Shown here: piece after piece, positions 35,582 to 44,307 of the stretch
Numbering within the stretch: the first letter of the stretch is position 1
How the letters are laid out: each line of letters begins with the position of its first letter
Assembly (NCBI GenBank): GCA_020026335.1
Contig: JAHHQO010000015.1
Coordinates: 1-50,602 of the forward strand
Origin: Alistipes sp.
Lineage (GTDB): Bacteria; Bacteroidota; Bacteroidia; Bacteroidales; Rikenellaceae
Reading direction: 5' to 3'
DNA length: 50,602 nt
Position numbers and translations under genes: made by a program
Notes under the pieces: generated by a model
The model's input: the letters and a program-made list of their open reading frames with translations, nothing else
Database searches by the model: none
What the model was told of the DNA's origin: nothing

Positions 35582-37291
35582 TTAGTTTTCTTTCTTGTCG
35601 CTCTGCTTCTTTTCGAGCAACTCACCGGCACGACGCAAAGCCTCGTTGATGTGGGGGCAGATATTGGCACTACCCAGCAACTTGTTGAAACCGGCATTCT
35701 TCAAGGTCTCGCGCACCTCTTTTCTTACACCCGACAACACAATCTCTACACCTGTCTTATGCGACATCTCGCACAGAGTCTGCAAGTTGTGGATACCTGT
35801 CGAATCGATGAAAGGCACTTTACGCATACGAATGATACGCACCTTGGAGTGCTTGCCCATGTGGCTCATCAGCTCCTCGAACTTGGTAGCGATACCGAAG
35901 AAATAGGGGCCGTTGATTTCATAAACCTCCACACCCTCGGGAATCGAGAGGGGCTCCTCGTGCAACTGAACATCGAGGTCGGCACCCGGGTCAAGCTCAT
36001 CGCGCACCACAGAGATTTCGGTGGTCTCCATCACACGGCGCAGGAAGAGCACGCAGGCAATCAGCAAACCGATTTCGATAGCGATGGTCAGGTCGAAAAT
36101 CACGGTCAGAAGGAAGGTAATCAACAGCACCGAGACATCGGAACGGGGATTCTTCAGCAGGGCGCGGAAGGTTCTCCAACCGCTCATGTTATAGGCAACG
36201 ATGGTCAGCACACCTGCCAGACACGCCATAGGGATAAACTTCGCCAGAGGCATGAGCAGCAGCAGGATGAGCAGCAGCACCACGGCATGGATAATACCTG
36301 CCACGGGGGTACGACCGCCGTTGTTGATGTTGGTCATGGTACGGGCAATGGCACCTGTTGCGGGAATACCACCGAAGAGGGGCGAGAAGATGTTCGCCAC
36401 ACCCTGAGCGATAAGCTCGGTGTTCGAACGGTGGCGGTCCTCAATCACACCGTCAGCCACGGTAGCCGACAGCAGCGACTCGATGGCACCCAGCACGGCG
36501 ATGGTTAGTGCCGCAGGGAAGAGGTTGCGGATAGCCTCCCAATCCAGACTGGGCATGGCCGCCTCGGGCAACTTCGAGCTGATGGAGAAGCGGTCACCGA
36601 TGGTGTCGATACCATAGACACCGGCATACTCGCCCAGTGCCCACACACCGGCAGTCATCACCACGATAGCCACCAGCGAGCCGGGAATACGCTTCGAGAA
36701 TTTTGGGGTGAGGGCGATGAGTGCAACGCTACCCAAACCTACGATGGTCTCCTTCCAATCGACAGAGGAGAAGTTATTGAAATAGAGCATCCAACGACCG
36801 ATGAAGTCTCCGGGCATCTTTGTTCCCTCGGGGAAACTCATACCGAAGAGGTCGGCAATCTGTGTGGTGAAGATGGTCAGTGCGATACCGCTGGTGAAAC
36901 CCACCACGATGGGATAGGGAATGAACTTGATGATGGTACCCAGCTTGAAAACACCCATCAGCACCAACAGCAAACCGGCGATGAGTGTAGCCACCATAAG
37001 ACCCGTCTCGCCATACTCCTGCACGATGCCGTAGATGATGACGATGAACGCACCCGTAGGTCCGCCAATCTGCACCTTGCTACCACCGAGCAGCGAGATG
37101 ACAAATCCGGCAATGATTGCCGTGATGATACCTTTTTCGGGAGAAACGCCCGACGCGATGGCAAAGGCAATGGCCAGAGGAAGTGCCACAATACCGACAA
37201 TGAGACCGGCCATCATATCGGCCGAGAAGGTCTTTTTGTCGTAACTCTTCAGCGAATCGACCAGTTTGGGTCTAAAGGATGCAATCTTCAT
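35582..37291 (-). CDS. SulP family anion transporter with STAS domain
   Basis: The 569-residue inner-membrane protein has about 12-14 helices (residues 25-430) and a cytosolic STAS domain (about 450-550, with FIDSTGIHNL). The family moves sulfate, bicarbonate or dicarboxylates. The N-terminal segments DMMAGLIVGIVALPLAIAFA and GPTGAFIVI are family hallmarks. The STAS serine region DSTG is intact, suggesting regulation by phosphorylation as in anti-sigma antagonists, though this is inference. It has its own promoter and terminator. Confidence 0.92.
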   Translation of the reverse strand: MKIASFRPKLVDSLKSYDKKTFSADMMAGLIVGIVALPLAIAFAIASGVSPEKGIITAIIAGFVISLLGGSKVQIGGPTGAFIVIIYGIVQEYGETGLMVATLIAGLLLVLMGVFKLGTIIKFIPYPIVVGFTSGIALTIFTTQIADLFGMSFPEGTKMPGDFIGRWMLYFNNFSSVDWKETIVGLGSVALIALTPKFSKRIPGSLVAIVVMTAGVWALGEYAGVYGIDTIGDRFSISSKLPEAAMPSLDWEAIRNLFPAALTIAVLGAIESLLSATVADGVIEDRHRSNTELIAQGVANIFSPLFGGIPATGAIARTMTNINNGGRTPVAGIIHAVVLLLILLLLMPLAKFIPMACLAGVLTIVAYNMSGWRTFRALLKNPRSDVSVLLITFLLTVIFDLTIAIEIGLLIACVLFLRRVMETTEISVVRDELDPGADLDVQLHEEPLSIPEGVEVYEINGPYFFGIATKFEELMSHMGKHSKVRIIRMRKVPFIDSTGIHNLQTLCEMSHKTGVEIVLSGVRKEVRETLKNAGFNKLLGSANICPHINEALRRAGELLEKKQSDKKEN

Positions 37292-37320
37292 TACGAACTT
37301 TTTTGATTTGAATTAGGGCG

Positions 37321-37352
37321 CAAAGTTAATTAAAAAAATTTAAAATATTCAA
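37321..37352 (-). promoter_or_regulatory. Promoter of the SulP gene (TTG, N21, TAACTTTG)
   Basis: On the minus strand TTG (37350-37352) and TAACTTTG (37321-37328) are 21 bases apart. The start codon lies 29 bases downstream of the -7 box. Confidence 0.6.
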
Positions 37353-37469
37353 AGTTTCGCGTTAAATGTCTGATTTTGGCTACAATTCGTCGGACAAGGT
37401 AGTAATTTTTGCGCAAGTTGATTCTTTGCAACGTCTTAATTCATCTAATTTTACCGACCGCAGAGGCAC

Positions 37470-37505
37470 AAAAAAAAACGAGATGACCTTTTCGGGTCAT
37501 CTCGT
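37470..37505 (-). terminator. Terminator of the ferredoxin gene
   Basis: On the minus strand ACGAGATGACC (37495-37505) pairs with GGTCATCTCGT (37478-37488), followed by a T tract of eight. It lies 21 bases after the stop codon. Confidence 0.88.
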
Positions 37506-37526
37506 TTGTCGGTAATAAAAGTGTCG

Positions 37527-37694
37527 TTACTCAGCAACGATAGCTTCGCTGGGGCAAACGCCAGCGCAAGTTCCGCACTCGATGCACTTATCAGCATCGA
37601 TTACATAGATATCGCCGGCCGAAATAGCCTCTACGGGGCACTCGTCAATACAAGTACCGCAAGCAACGCAAGTGTCGGTAATTTTGTAAGCCAT
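37527..37694 (-). CDS. 2[4Fe-4S] ferredoxin, 55 residues
   Basis: This small electron carrier has two CxxCxxCxxxCP clusters: CVACGTCIDECP near the N terminus and CIECGTCAGVCP near the C terminus, separated by an EAISAGDIYVIDADK loop with internal two-fold symmetry. It is typical of clostridial-type ferredoxins in anaerobes and would serve low-potential reactions such as pyruvate:ferredoxin oxidoreductase or hydrogenase. The start ATG is at 37692-37694. A perfect promoter lies just upstream, partly inside the 3' end of serS, and a strong terminator follows, so it is monocistronic. Confidence 0.95.
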   Translation of the reverse strand: MAYKITDTCVACGTCIDECPVEAISAGDIYVIDADKCIECGTCAGVCPSEAIVAE

Positions 37695-37737
37695 TTTTTT
37701 AAGAATTAATTGTTAATATGTGTGTGTTGTGTGTGTG

Positions 37738-37768
37738 CAAATATATAAACTTATTTGATAATATCAAA
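37738..37768 (-). promoter_or_regulatory. Promoter of the ferredoxin gene (TTTG, N19, TATATTTG)
   Basis: On the minus strand TTTG (37765-37768) and TATATTTG (37738-37745) are exactly 19 bases apart, a full consensus match. The -33 element falls within the last codons of serS (stop at 37751-37753), so the gene can be strongly transcribed independently of serS. Confidence 0.8.
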
Positions 37769-39022
37769 ACCTGTGTAAGGAATTAATACTTCGGGGATAC
37801 GGATACCCTCCTCGGTCTGATAATTCTCCAACAGGGCAGCCACGATACGGGGCAGAGCCAGCGAAGAACCGTTCAGAGTGTGAGCCAGTTGGGTCTTCTT
37901 GTCCTCGTCACGATAGCGCAGTTTCAGACGGTTGGCCTGGAACGACTCGAAGTTGGATACCGACGATACCTCCAACCAGCGCTTCTGTGCCTCGGAATAA
38001 ACCTCGAAATCATAAGTCAAAGCCGATGTGAACGACATATCGCCGCCACACAGACGCAGGATACGATAGGGCAGACCCAGCGACTTGACGATAGACTCCA
38101 CGTGAGCCACCATGCCGTCCAAAGCCTCGTAGGAAACCTCGGGCAGCGAGAGCTGTACGATTTCCACCTTGTCGAACTGGTGCAGACGGTTCAAACCGCG
38201 CACGTCCTTACCATAAGAACCGGCCTCACGACGGAAGCAGGGAGTGTAGGCAGTCATCTTCACGGGGAAATCCGACTTGTCGAGGATAACATCGCGGTAG
38301 ATGTTGGTAACGGGAACCTCGGCAGTGGGGACGAGGTAGAAGTTATCGACAGTGGCGTGGTACATCTGACCCTCCTTGTCGGGGAGCTGACCTGTACCGA
38401 AACCCGAAGCCTCATTGACCATCACGGGAGGTTCTACCTCGAGGTAGCCAGCCTTGGTGTTGCAATCGAGGAAGTAGTTAATCAAAGCACGCTGCAAACG
38501 CGCACCCTTGCCTTTGTATACGGGGAAACCTGCACCGGTGAGCTTCACACCCAGGTCGAAATCGATAATGTCGTACTTGCGAGCCAACTCCCAGTGGGGA
38601 AGGGGATTTTCGGGCAACTTGGTGTAGTTCTCCACCAATTTGACAACGAGGTTGTCCTCTGCGGTCTTGCCTTCGGGAACAATCTCTGCGGGGAAGTTGG
38701 GCAACAGCACCAAAGCTGACTGCAACTCATCCTGCACAGCCTTCGACTCGGCCTGCAACATCGAGGATTTCTCCTTGAGGTCGGTCACGAAGCGTTTTTT
38801 CTCTTCGGCGTCCTCCTTCTTTCCCTGCGCCATGAGCGCACCAATCTCCTTGGCAGCTTTATTCTGAGCAGCGAGGGTCGAATCCAGCTCGGTCTGCAAT
38901 GCCTTACGTTTGTCGTCGAGTAACAGAATCTGGTCGATGGTAGCTGCGGCGTCTACACCTTTTTTCGCCAACTTGCGAACAGCAGCTGCCTTGTCGTCAC
39001 GAATTTGCTTAATGGTCAGCAT
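37751..39022 (-). CDS. serS: Serine-tRNA ligase
   Basis: The 423-residue class II synthetase charges tRNA-Ser and tRNA-Sec-type substrates. It has the N-terminal antiparallel coiled coil (about 25-110), motif 2 with FRREAGSYGKDVRGL, and motif 3 with GSSLALPRIVAALLEN. The start is set at 39022 (MLTIKQIRDD), which is the normal family N terminus; an upstream in-frame extension to 39112 has no family similarity. It appears to be transcribed alone. Confidence 0.96.
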   Translation of the reverse strand: MLTIKQIRDDKAAAVRKLAKKGVDAAATIDQILLLDDKRKALQTELDSTLAAQNKAAKEIGALMAQGKKEDAEEKKRFVTDLKEKSSMLQAESKAVQDELQSALVLLPNFPAEIVPEGKTAEDNLVVKLVENYTKLPENPLPHWELARKYDIIDFDLGVKLTGAGFPVYKGKGARLQRALINYFLDCNTKAGYLEVEPPVMVNEASGFGTGQLPDKEGQMYHATVDNFYLVPTAEVPVTNIYRDVILDKSDFPVKMTAYTPCFRREAGSYGKDVRGLNRLHQFDKVEIVQLSLPEVSYEALDGMVAHVESIVKSLGLPYRILRLCGGDMSFTSALTYDFEVYSEAQKRWLEVSSVSNFESFQANRLKLRYRDEDKKTQLAHTLNGSSLALPRIVAALLENYQTEEGIRIPEVLIPYTGFDIIK

Positions 39023-39058
39023 ATGTATATGATATTTTAGAATTTGCGTTACAATCTG

Positions 39059-39066
39059 CAAAAATA
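39059..39066 (-). promoter_or_regulatory. Candidate -7 element of serS (TATTTTTG)
   Basis: On the minus strand TATTTTTG lies 36 bases upstream of the chosen serS start, which supports that start. No -33 element at the right distance. Confidence 0.4.
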
Positions 39067-39181
39067 CAAAAAATGACGTAAATTGTTTCATTTTCCGCCA
39101 AATAAAACACAAGCATATCCAAAACGCCCTACCCGACTGCGGTTTATGGGGTCAGGGTGGGTGTTTTTGGGAATTGTTTGT

Positions 39182-39189
39182 TAAATTTG
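39182..39189 (+). promoter_or_regulatory. Candidate -7 element of the U32 gene (TAAATTTG)
   Basis: TAAATTTG fits the consensus and lies 12 bases before the start codon, implying a very short leader. The -33 element is unclear. Confidence 0.4.
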
Positions 39190-39201
39190 CGACAAATTTA
39201 A

Positions 39202-41031
39202 ATGGTGGATTTGAAAACTGTCGAATTACTCGCTCCGTCGAAAGACTACTCCTCGGCCGTGGCGGCCGTGGATTACGGAGCCGATGCTCTATATATAGGA
39301 GGTGCGCGATTTGGTGCGCGCCATGCCGCCGGCAACTCCACGGAGGAGATTGCCCGTGTGGTGGAATACGCCCACAAATATGGGGTGAGGGTCCACGCCA
39401 CGGTCAATACCCTGCTCTGGGATTCGGAGCTGGAGGCTGCCGAGGCGCAGGCACGCGAACTCATCGCGGCAGGTGTCGATGCCCTCATCGTGCAGGACAT
39501 GGCCTTGCGCCGCATGAACCTCCCCGTCGAGCTTCACGCCTCGACACAGGTGTGCAACATGACCCCCGAGGGGGCGAAATTTCTGGGTGACACGGGCTTT
39601 GCGCGTGTGATTTTGGAACGCTCGCTCTCCCTCGATGAGATACGCCGCATCTGTCAGAGCACCTCGGCAGAGGTCGAATGTTTCGTTCACGGAGCCATAT
39701 GTGTGGGATACAGCGGACGCTGTTTCCTCTCGCGCTCGATGTCCGAATCGCGCAGCGGCAACCGCGGAGCATGCAGCCAGCCCTGCCGTCTGACGTGGGA
39801 CCTCACCGATGGCAACGGCACCAAATACATCACGGGCAAACACCTCCTCTCGGTGCAGGACATGAACCTCTCGCACCGCATCGGCGATTTGCTCGATGCA
39901 GGAGTCTCCTCGTTCAAAATCGAGGGACGACTCAAGGATGTGGGCTACATCAAGAATGTGGTGGCATACTACCGCAAGGAGATTGACCGCGCACTGGCAT
40001 CGCGTCCGTGGTTGGAGCGTGCATCGGTCGGCGAGAGCCGCTACGACTTCACCCCCGACACCGCCAAGAGTTTCACCCGTGGCGAGTCGGAGTATTTCTT
40101 CGACGGCAAGCACCGCGGTGTGGCTTCGTTCGACACCCCCAAGTCGGTGGGCGAACGCATCGGACGAGTAACGCGCATCGAGGGACGCGCCTTCCGTATG
40201 CAGGGAGCCGAGCGACTCCATCCCGGTGACGGCATCTGTTTTGTGAGCAACGGCGAACTTGTGGGTACGAATGTCAATCTGGTGGAGGGCGACCGCATCA
40301 CCCCCAACCGCATCGACGGCATCGTCAAGGGCACGGACATCTTCCGCAACTACGACCACAAATTCAGCAAGGCGCTCTCGGTAAGCCGCACACGCAGGGT
40401 GATACCCGCCGATGCCCGATTGGAAATTACCTCCTCGCGTCTTCGTCTGACGTTCACCGACTGCACGGGCATCACCGCCACTTTGGAAAAGGAGGCGACA
40501 TTCGAAGCGGCAAAGAACGCGGAAGCCAACCTCCGCTCCCTCGTTCAGCAGGTGCAGAAGAGTGGCGACACGATTTTCGCCGTCGGCAATGTGGAGGTCG
40601 AAGGGGGCGATTATTTCGTTCCGGCATCACAGATGGCCGCCTGTCGCCGTGAGGGTTTGGAGTTGTTGCTCGCCGAGCGTATGAAGCACACGCCCCCCCA
40701 CCACATCACGGACGAGGTGACCTCAACACGCTATCCCTCCTCCATTCTCCTCAACGAGGACAACGTAACCAACCACCTCGCACGCGAATTTTACCGCGAC
40801 CACGGCGTGGAGCAGATAGCCCCGGCACTCGAGTTGCAGGACGACTTCACGGGCGAGCGTGTCATGCGCTCCTCCTACTGCATTCGCCGCGAGCTGGGCG
40901 AGTGTCTGAAGAAGAATCCCCGACTGAAGGGCGACCTCTACCTCGAACGCGGCATGATGCGCTACAAGTTGGAATTCGACTGCAAGCACTGCGAGATGAG
41001 TCTGCGTGCCTGCGCCAAAAGAGAGTATTAA
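39202..41031 (+). CDS. U32 family peptidase-like protein (RlhA-type)
   Basis: The 609-residue protein belongs to the U32 family, named as collagenase-like peptidases but now known to include RNA hydroxylases such as RlhA (23S rRNA C2501) and TrhP. The N-terminal TIM-barrel-like part starts LLAPSKDYSSAVAAVDYGADALYIGG. The cysteine-rich signature FVHGAICVGYSGRC and GNRGACSQPCR (about 155-195) is intact. A C-terminal DUF3656-type domain ends with a CKHCEMSLRAC motif. The large two-domain form is closest to RlhA, making rRNA modification more likely than proteolysis. An rRNA-methyltransferase-like gene follows 41 bases later. Confidence 0.85.
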   Translation: MVDLKTVELLAPSKDYSSAVAAVDYGADALYIGGARFGARHAAGNSTEEIARVVEYAHKYGVRVHATVNTLLWDSELEAAEAQARELIAAGVDALIVQDMALRRMNLPVELHASTQVCNMTPEGAKFLGDTGFARVILERSLSLDEIRRICQSTSAEVECFVHGAICVGYSGRCFLSRSMSESRSGNRGACSQPCRLTWDLTDGNGTKYITGKHLLSVQDMNLSHRIGDLLDAGVSSFKIEGRLKDVGYIKNVVAYYRKEIDRALASRPWLERASVGESRYDFTPDTAKSFTRGESEYFFDGKHRGVASFDTPKSVGERIGRVTRIEGRAFRMQGAERLHPGDGICFVSNGELVGTNVNLVEGDRITPNRIDGIVKGTDIFRNYDHKFSKALSVSRTRRVIPADARLEITSSRLRLTFTDCTGITATLEKEATFEAAKNAEANLRSLVQQVQKSGDTIFAVGNVEVEGGDYFVPASQMAACRREGLELLLAERMKHTPPHHITDEVTSTRYPSSILLNEDNVTNHLAREFYRDHGVEQIAPALELQDDFTGERVMRSSYCIRRELGECLKKNPRLKGDLYLERGMMRYKLEFDCKHCEMSLRACAKREY

Positions 41032-41072
41032 CGACAACGCCCCCTCGTCGGGTGGCACAACATCGAAAAAAT

Positions 41073-41954
41073 ATGCAGAAAGAACTGACTCCCGATTTCG
41101 GGGATTACGAATTGATAGACTCGGGCAACTTCGAGAAGCTGGAGCGTTTCGGACGCTTCACCACCCGCCGTCCCGAACCCCAGGCCATCTGGCGACCCTC
41201 GCTCCCCGAAGCGGAGTGGCTGGCGGCGGATGCCTCCTTTCTGAGGGACGCCAAGAGCGAGGAGCGCGGCGAGTGGCGACTTCGCCGTGGCACGCCCGAC
41301 CGCTGGAATGTAGAGTACGCCCTGCGCGACAAGAAGTTGCGTATGCGTCTGGGACTCACCTCCTTCAAGCACGTGGGACTCTTCCCCGAGCAGGCCGCCA
41401 ACTGGGACTTCATCTACGACCGTTGTCGCGACATCGCGGCACAGGGCACAGCCCCCAAGGTGCTGAACCTCTTTGCCTACACCGGAGGTGCCACCCTCGC
41501 CGCCCGTGCCGCCGGCGCGGAGGTGACTCACGTGGATTCGGTGAAGCAGGTGGTGACCTGGGCTCGCGAGAACATGGAGTTGAGCGGTTTGGACGGTATT
41601 CGCTGGATTGTGGAGGACGCCATGAAGTTCGTGCAGCGCGAGGTACGCCGCGGTAACCGCTACAACGGCATCATTCTCGACCCTCCCGCCTACGGACGCG
41701 GTGCCAATGGCGAGAAGTGGATTTTGCAGGACTCCATCTGCGAGATGCTGGAGTGTTGCGCCCGTCTGCTCGAAGACAAAAACGCCTTTTTGGTGCTGAA
41801 CCTCTACTCGATGGGACTCTCATCGACACTGGCACGCACAGCCGTGCGTCAGGCATTCGGCGAGCCAAAGACCGAGGAGCGCGGCGAGTTGTGTTTCACC
41901 GACCGCAGAGGCAAGCAACTGCCTTTGGGCGTGTATTACCGCATCACCCGATAA
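41073..41954 (+). CDS. RlmI-like class I SAM-dependent methyltransferase
   Basis: The 293-residue protein has the Rossmann SAM-binding motif VLNLFAYTGGATLAA (about 130-144), an acidic residue at the end of strand 2 (THVDSVKQ), and a catalytic-type ILDPPAYGRG motif. This is the layout of the COG1092 rRNA cytosine methyltransferases (RlmI/RlmK), but without the N-terminal PUA domain. Start ATG 41073 follows the U32 stop by 41 bases. The frame is open further upstream inside the U32 gene, but that part is a shadow. Confidence 0.85.
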   Translation: MQKELTPDFGDYELIDSGNFEKLERFGRFTTRRPEPQAIWRPSLPEAEWLAADASFLRDAKSEERGEWRLRRGTPDRWNVEYALRDKKLRMRLGLTSFKHVGLFPEQAANWDFIYDRCRDIAAQGTAPKVLNLFAYTGGATLAARAAGAEVTHVDSVKQVVTWARENMELSGLDGIRWIVEDAMKFVQREVRRGNRYNGIILDPPAYGRGANGEKWILQDSICEMLECCARLLEDKNAFLVLNLYSMGLSSTLARTAVRQAFGEPKTEERGELCFTDRRGKQLPLGVYYRITR

Positions 41955-41972
41955 GCTACAAGACACAATAAG

Positions 41973-42254
41973 ATGGGATTTTTCATTATCATCTCCGGAT
42001 TGGCAGGCGGCTGTCTGCTCTCCGTGCTGGTGGGCATCATCGGCAGTCGGCGCACCATCGGCTTCACGTTGGCGTTCCTGCTCAGTCTGCTGTTCACACC
42101 CCTTGTAGGTCTGATTATCACCCTGCTCTGCGACCCCCGAAGCGATATTGAACCCCACAACGGGTGTCTGGATACACTGCTCGCCATCGTGGGCGGATTC
42201 TTTGTCTTGCTCGCCCTGCTGATGTTCTTCAGCGTGGGTATGGCTGCGGTGTAA
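41973..42254 (+). CDS. Small membrane protein of unknown function (93 residues)
   Basis: I do not recognise this protein. It contains three predicted membrane helices (about 4-22, 28-51 and 67-90), with a short charged loop SRRT after the first and CDPRSDIEPHN after the second. It starts 18 bases after the methyltransferase stop and ends before a strong terminator, so it is probably the last gene of the U32-methyltransferase operon. Small integral membrane proteins of this kind are common but functionally opaque. Confidence 0.65.
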   Translation: MGFFIIISGLAGGCLLSVLVGIIGSRRTIGFTLAFLLSLLFTPLVGLIITLLCDPRSDIEPHNGCLDTLLAIVGGFFVLLALLMFFSVGMAAV

Positions 42255-42272
42255 GACCTATCCCATAACAAT

Positions 42273-42312
42273 AAAAAGGACGAACCCTCATCTTCGAAGG
42301 TTCGTCCTTTTT
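42273..42312. terminator. Bidirectional terminator between the small membrane protein and chromate transporter
   Basis: AAAAAGGACGAACC (42273-42286) pairs with GGTTCGTCCTTTTT (42299-42312), a 14-bp perfect stem flanked by A and T runs. Confidence 0.92.
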
Positions 42313-42332
42313 ATTTCATATCTCCGCCCGGA

Positions 42333-42920
42333 CTACCAGCCCAAGACGTAGTAAATCAGAATACCGGCAGCTCCGGCACCCAGTATCAGATGAATGGGGT
42401 TTATCTTGCGCCACGAGCCGACAAGCACACCGCCGAACAGCACCCAGCTCCACATATCGACAAAGTTGCGCTCCTCCTCCGGCACTTCGCCCCCCGTCTG
42501 CGGCCAGATGAGCAACAAAGCCGCCGCGGCAATCATGCCGATGACCACGGGGCGCATACCCTTCATCATGCCCTCCACCCAACGGTTACCCTTGAGTTTG
42601 AGGAAGAAACGTGCCACCAGAATCATCAGTGTGAGCGAGGGCAGGCACACGGCAAAGGTGGCTATCACCGAGCCGAGGATACCCATCCATTCGCCACCGC
42701 CCTGCACACCCACCGTGTAACCCACGTAGGTGGCCGAATTGATGGCAATGGGACCGGGGGTGAATTGCGAGATGGCCACGATGTCGGAGAACTGGGCATT
42801 GGTCATCCATTCGTGCTGGACGACCACCTCGTTCTGGATGAGGGACAGCATGGCGTAACCGCCGCCAAATCCGAAAAATCCGATTTTCAGATAGCTGATA
42901 AACAACTGCCACAGTATCAT
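42333..42920 (-). CDS. Chromate transporter half-protein (ChrA family, second gene)
   Basis: The 195-residue membrane protein is a short-chain CHR protein with about six helices. Family motifs are GFGGGYAMLSLIQNE (16-30), ISQFTPGPIAINSATYVG and the proline-rich PS segment after the third helix. Paired short CHR proteins act as heterodimers that export chromate or sulfate-like anions. Its start overlaps the end of the upstream half by four bases, so the two are translationally coupled. Confidence 0.9.
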   Translation of the reverse strand: MILWQLFISYLKIGFFGFGGGYAMLSLIQNEVVVQHEWMTNAQFSDIVAISQFTPGPIAINSATYVGYTVGVQGGGEWMGILGSVIATFAVCLPSLTLMILVARFFLKLKGNRWVEGMMKGMRPVVIGMIAAAALLLIWPQTGGEVPEEERNFVDMWSWVLFGGVLVGSWRKINPIHLILGAGAAGILIYYVLGW

Positions 42921-43480
42921 CGCTTCACCTCCTTATCTTTTTGGGTCAGACGGCCTGCCACCAACAGCTCCCACGCCAAACCGCCCACAGCCGCCATGGC
43001 AAGGACATAAATCGGCGACCAGCCGCCCCACCAGATGAGCAGCGCCGCACCCACGATGACACCGATGAGTGCCGGGTGTACCTTACGCGCCAGCGAGATG
43101 ACGGGGAAGACCAGCAGAGCCACCACCGCGGGACGCATACCCTTGAAGGCGGCATCGATGACGCGATTGTCGCGGATGTTGGCGAAGAAGAGGGCGATAC
43201 ACAGAATGATGGTAAACGACGGGAGCACCGTACCCAGTATGGCCGCCGCCGCACCTCTCAATCCGCGCACCTTATAGCCGATGAAGACCGCCGTATTGAC
43301 CGCCACAGGTCCGGGAACGGATTGTGCCAGCGTCATCAAATCCAGAAAATCGTCCTTCTCAATCCACTTGCGTTTGTCAATCAGCTCCACCTCCATGAGC
43401 GGCAGCATCGCAAAGCCGCCTCCGATGGTGAAGAGTCCGATTTTGAAGAACGACATAAAGATGGTTCTCAGTCTGGGCAT
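42917..43480 (-). CDS. Chromate transporter half-protein (ChrA family, first gene)
   Basis: The 187-residue partner has the same motifs: FTIGGGFAMLPLMEVE (16-31), LAQSVPGPVAVNTAVFIG, and six predicted helices. Both halves are needed for a full transporter in systems studied elsewhere. It follows rsmE by three bases in the same direction. True substrate in a gut-type anaerobe may be another anion. Confidence 0.9.
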   Translation of the reverse strand: MPRLRTIFMSFFKIGLFTIGGGFAMLPLMEVELIDKRKWIEKDDFLDLMTLAQSVPGPVAVNTAVFIGYKVRGLRGAAAAILGTVLPSFTIILCIALFFANIRDNRVIDAAFKGMRPAVVALLVFPVISLARKVHPALIGVIVGAALLIWWGGWSPIYVLAMAAVGGLAWELLVAGRLTQKDKEVKR

Positions 43481-43483
43481 AGG

Positions 43484-44203
43484 CTACTTCATGGTGTTGA
43501 TTACCGAGGTCATCACCACAGCCGTCACGGCAGCCGTCTCCGTGCGGAGTCGCTGGGTGCCGAGGGTGATTTCCTCAAATCCGTGCGCCACCGCCATGTC
43601 GATTTCCTCGTCCGAGAAATCCCCCTCGGGGCCTATCAGAATGAGGGCGTCTTCCCCCTTAAGGAGGGTGTCGGGCAGGTAGACCTTACCCTTTTCGGTA
43701 CGGCTGTCGGCGCAGTGGGCGATGAATTTACGCCCCGAGAACTCCTCCTCCATGAGTTTTTTGAAGGGGGTGATGCCCCTCAAATGGGGGTGGTAGGCCT
43801 TCAGCGACTGCTTCATCGCCGAGGTGATGACCTTCTCGCCACGCTCCTCCTTATAGACCCTGCGCTCCGAATGGGCACTCTCCAGCGGAATGATGCTGTC
43901 GATACCCACCTCGGTGGCCTTCTCCAGAAACCACTCGAAACGGTCGTTATTCTTTGTGGGGGCTACCGCCATAATCAGACGGTAGGGCAATTTTTCGTAT
44001 TCGGTCTCCGTGGAATCCACCTCCACCTCACAATGACGCTGGTCGGCCACCGTCACGTGACAGTGGTAGAGGTTGCCCTCGCCGTCGGTGATATGTATCT
44101 CGTCGCCCGTCACCAATCGCAAAACACGAACCGCATGACGCGACTCCTCCTCGGAAAGTGTGTGGGTGGGCGGAATCATACCCGGAGCATAAAATAGTTG
44201 CAT
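43484..44203 (-). CDS. rsmE: 16S rRNA (uracil1498-N3)-methyltransferase RsmE
   Basis: The 239-residue SPOUT-class enzyme methylates U1498 in 16S rRNA. An N-terminal PUA-like part (1-70, with LSEEESRHAVRVLRL) precedes the knotted SAM domain. Its motifs are PTKNNDRFEWFLEKATEVGID, IGPEGDFSDEE and LGTQRLRTETA near the C terminus. It is the first gene of the rsmE-chromate transporter unit. Its start codon overlaps the -33 element of the divergent peptidase promoter. Confidence 0.95.
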   Translation of the reverse strand: MQLFYAPGMIPPTHTLSEEESRHAVRVLRLVTGDEIHITDGEGNLYHCHVTVADQRHCEVEVDSTETEYEKLPYRLIMAVAPTKNNDRFEWFLEKATEVGIDSIIPLESAHSERRVYKEERGEKVITSAMKQSLKAYHPHLRGITPFKKLMEEEFSGRKFIAHCADSRTEKGKVYLPDTLLKGEDALILIGPEGDFSDEEIDMAVAHGFEEITLGTQRLRTETAAVTAVVMTSVINTMK

Positions 44204-44227
44204 ACCTATATTAATTTATTATCTTTG
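44198..44227 (+). promoter_or_regulatory. Promoter of the M3 peptidase pair (TTG, N19, TATCTTTG)
   Basis: TTG (44198-44200) and TATCTTTG (44220-44227) are exactly 19 bases apart. The leader to the first ATG is about 75 bases. The -33 element abuts the first codon of the divergent rsmE, so transcription of the two units may interfere. Confidence 0.78.
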
Positions 44228-44307
44228 CACTACTGAAATTGGCGCAGAAGGCTCCAATTTTTCACGGCTTCAAAGTTACACAAAATCGACGAATAACAGT
44301 ATTCAAA

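Noticed and set aside
42333..43480. Chromate transporter split by a frameshift
   Set aside because: Each half has its own start, full six-helix unit and family motif; paired short CHR proteins are a normal arrangement.
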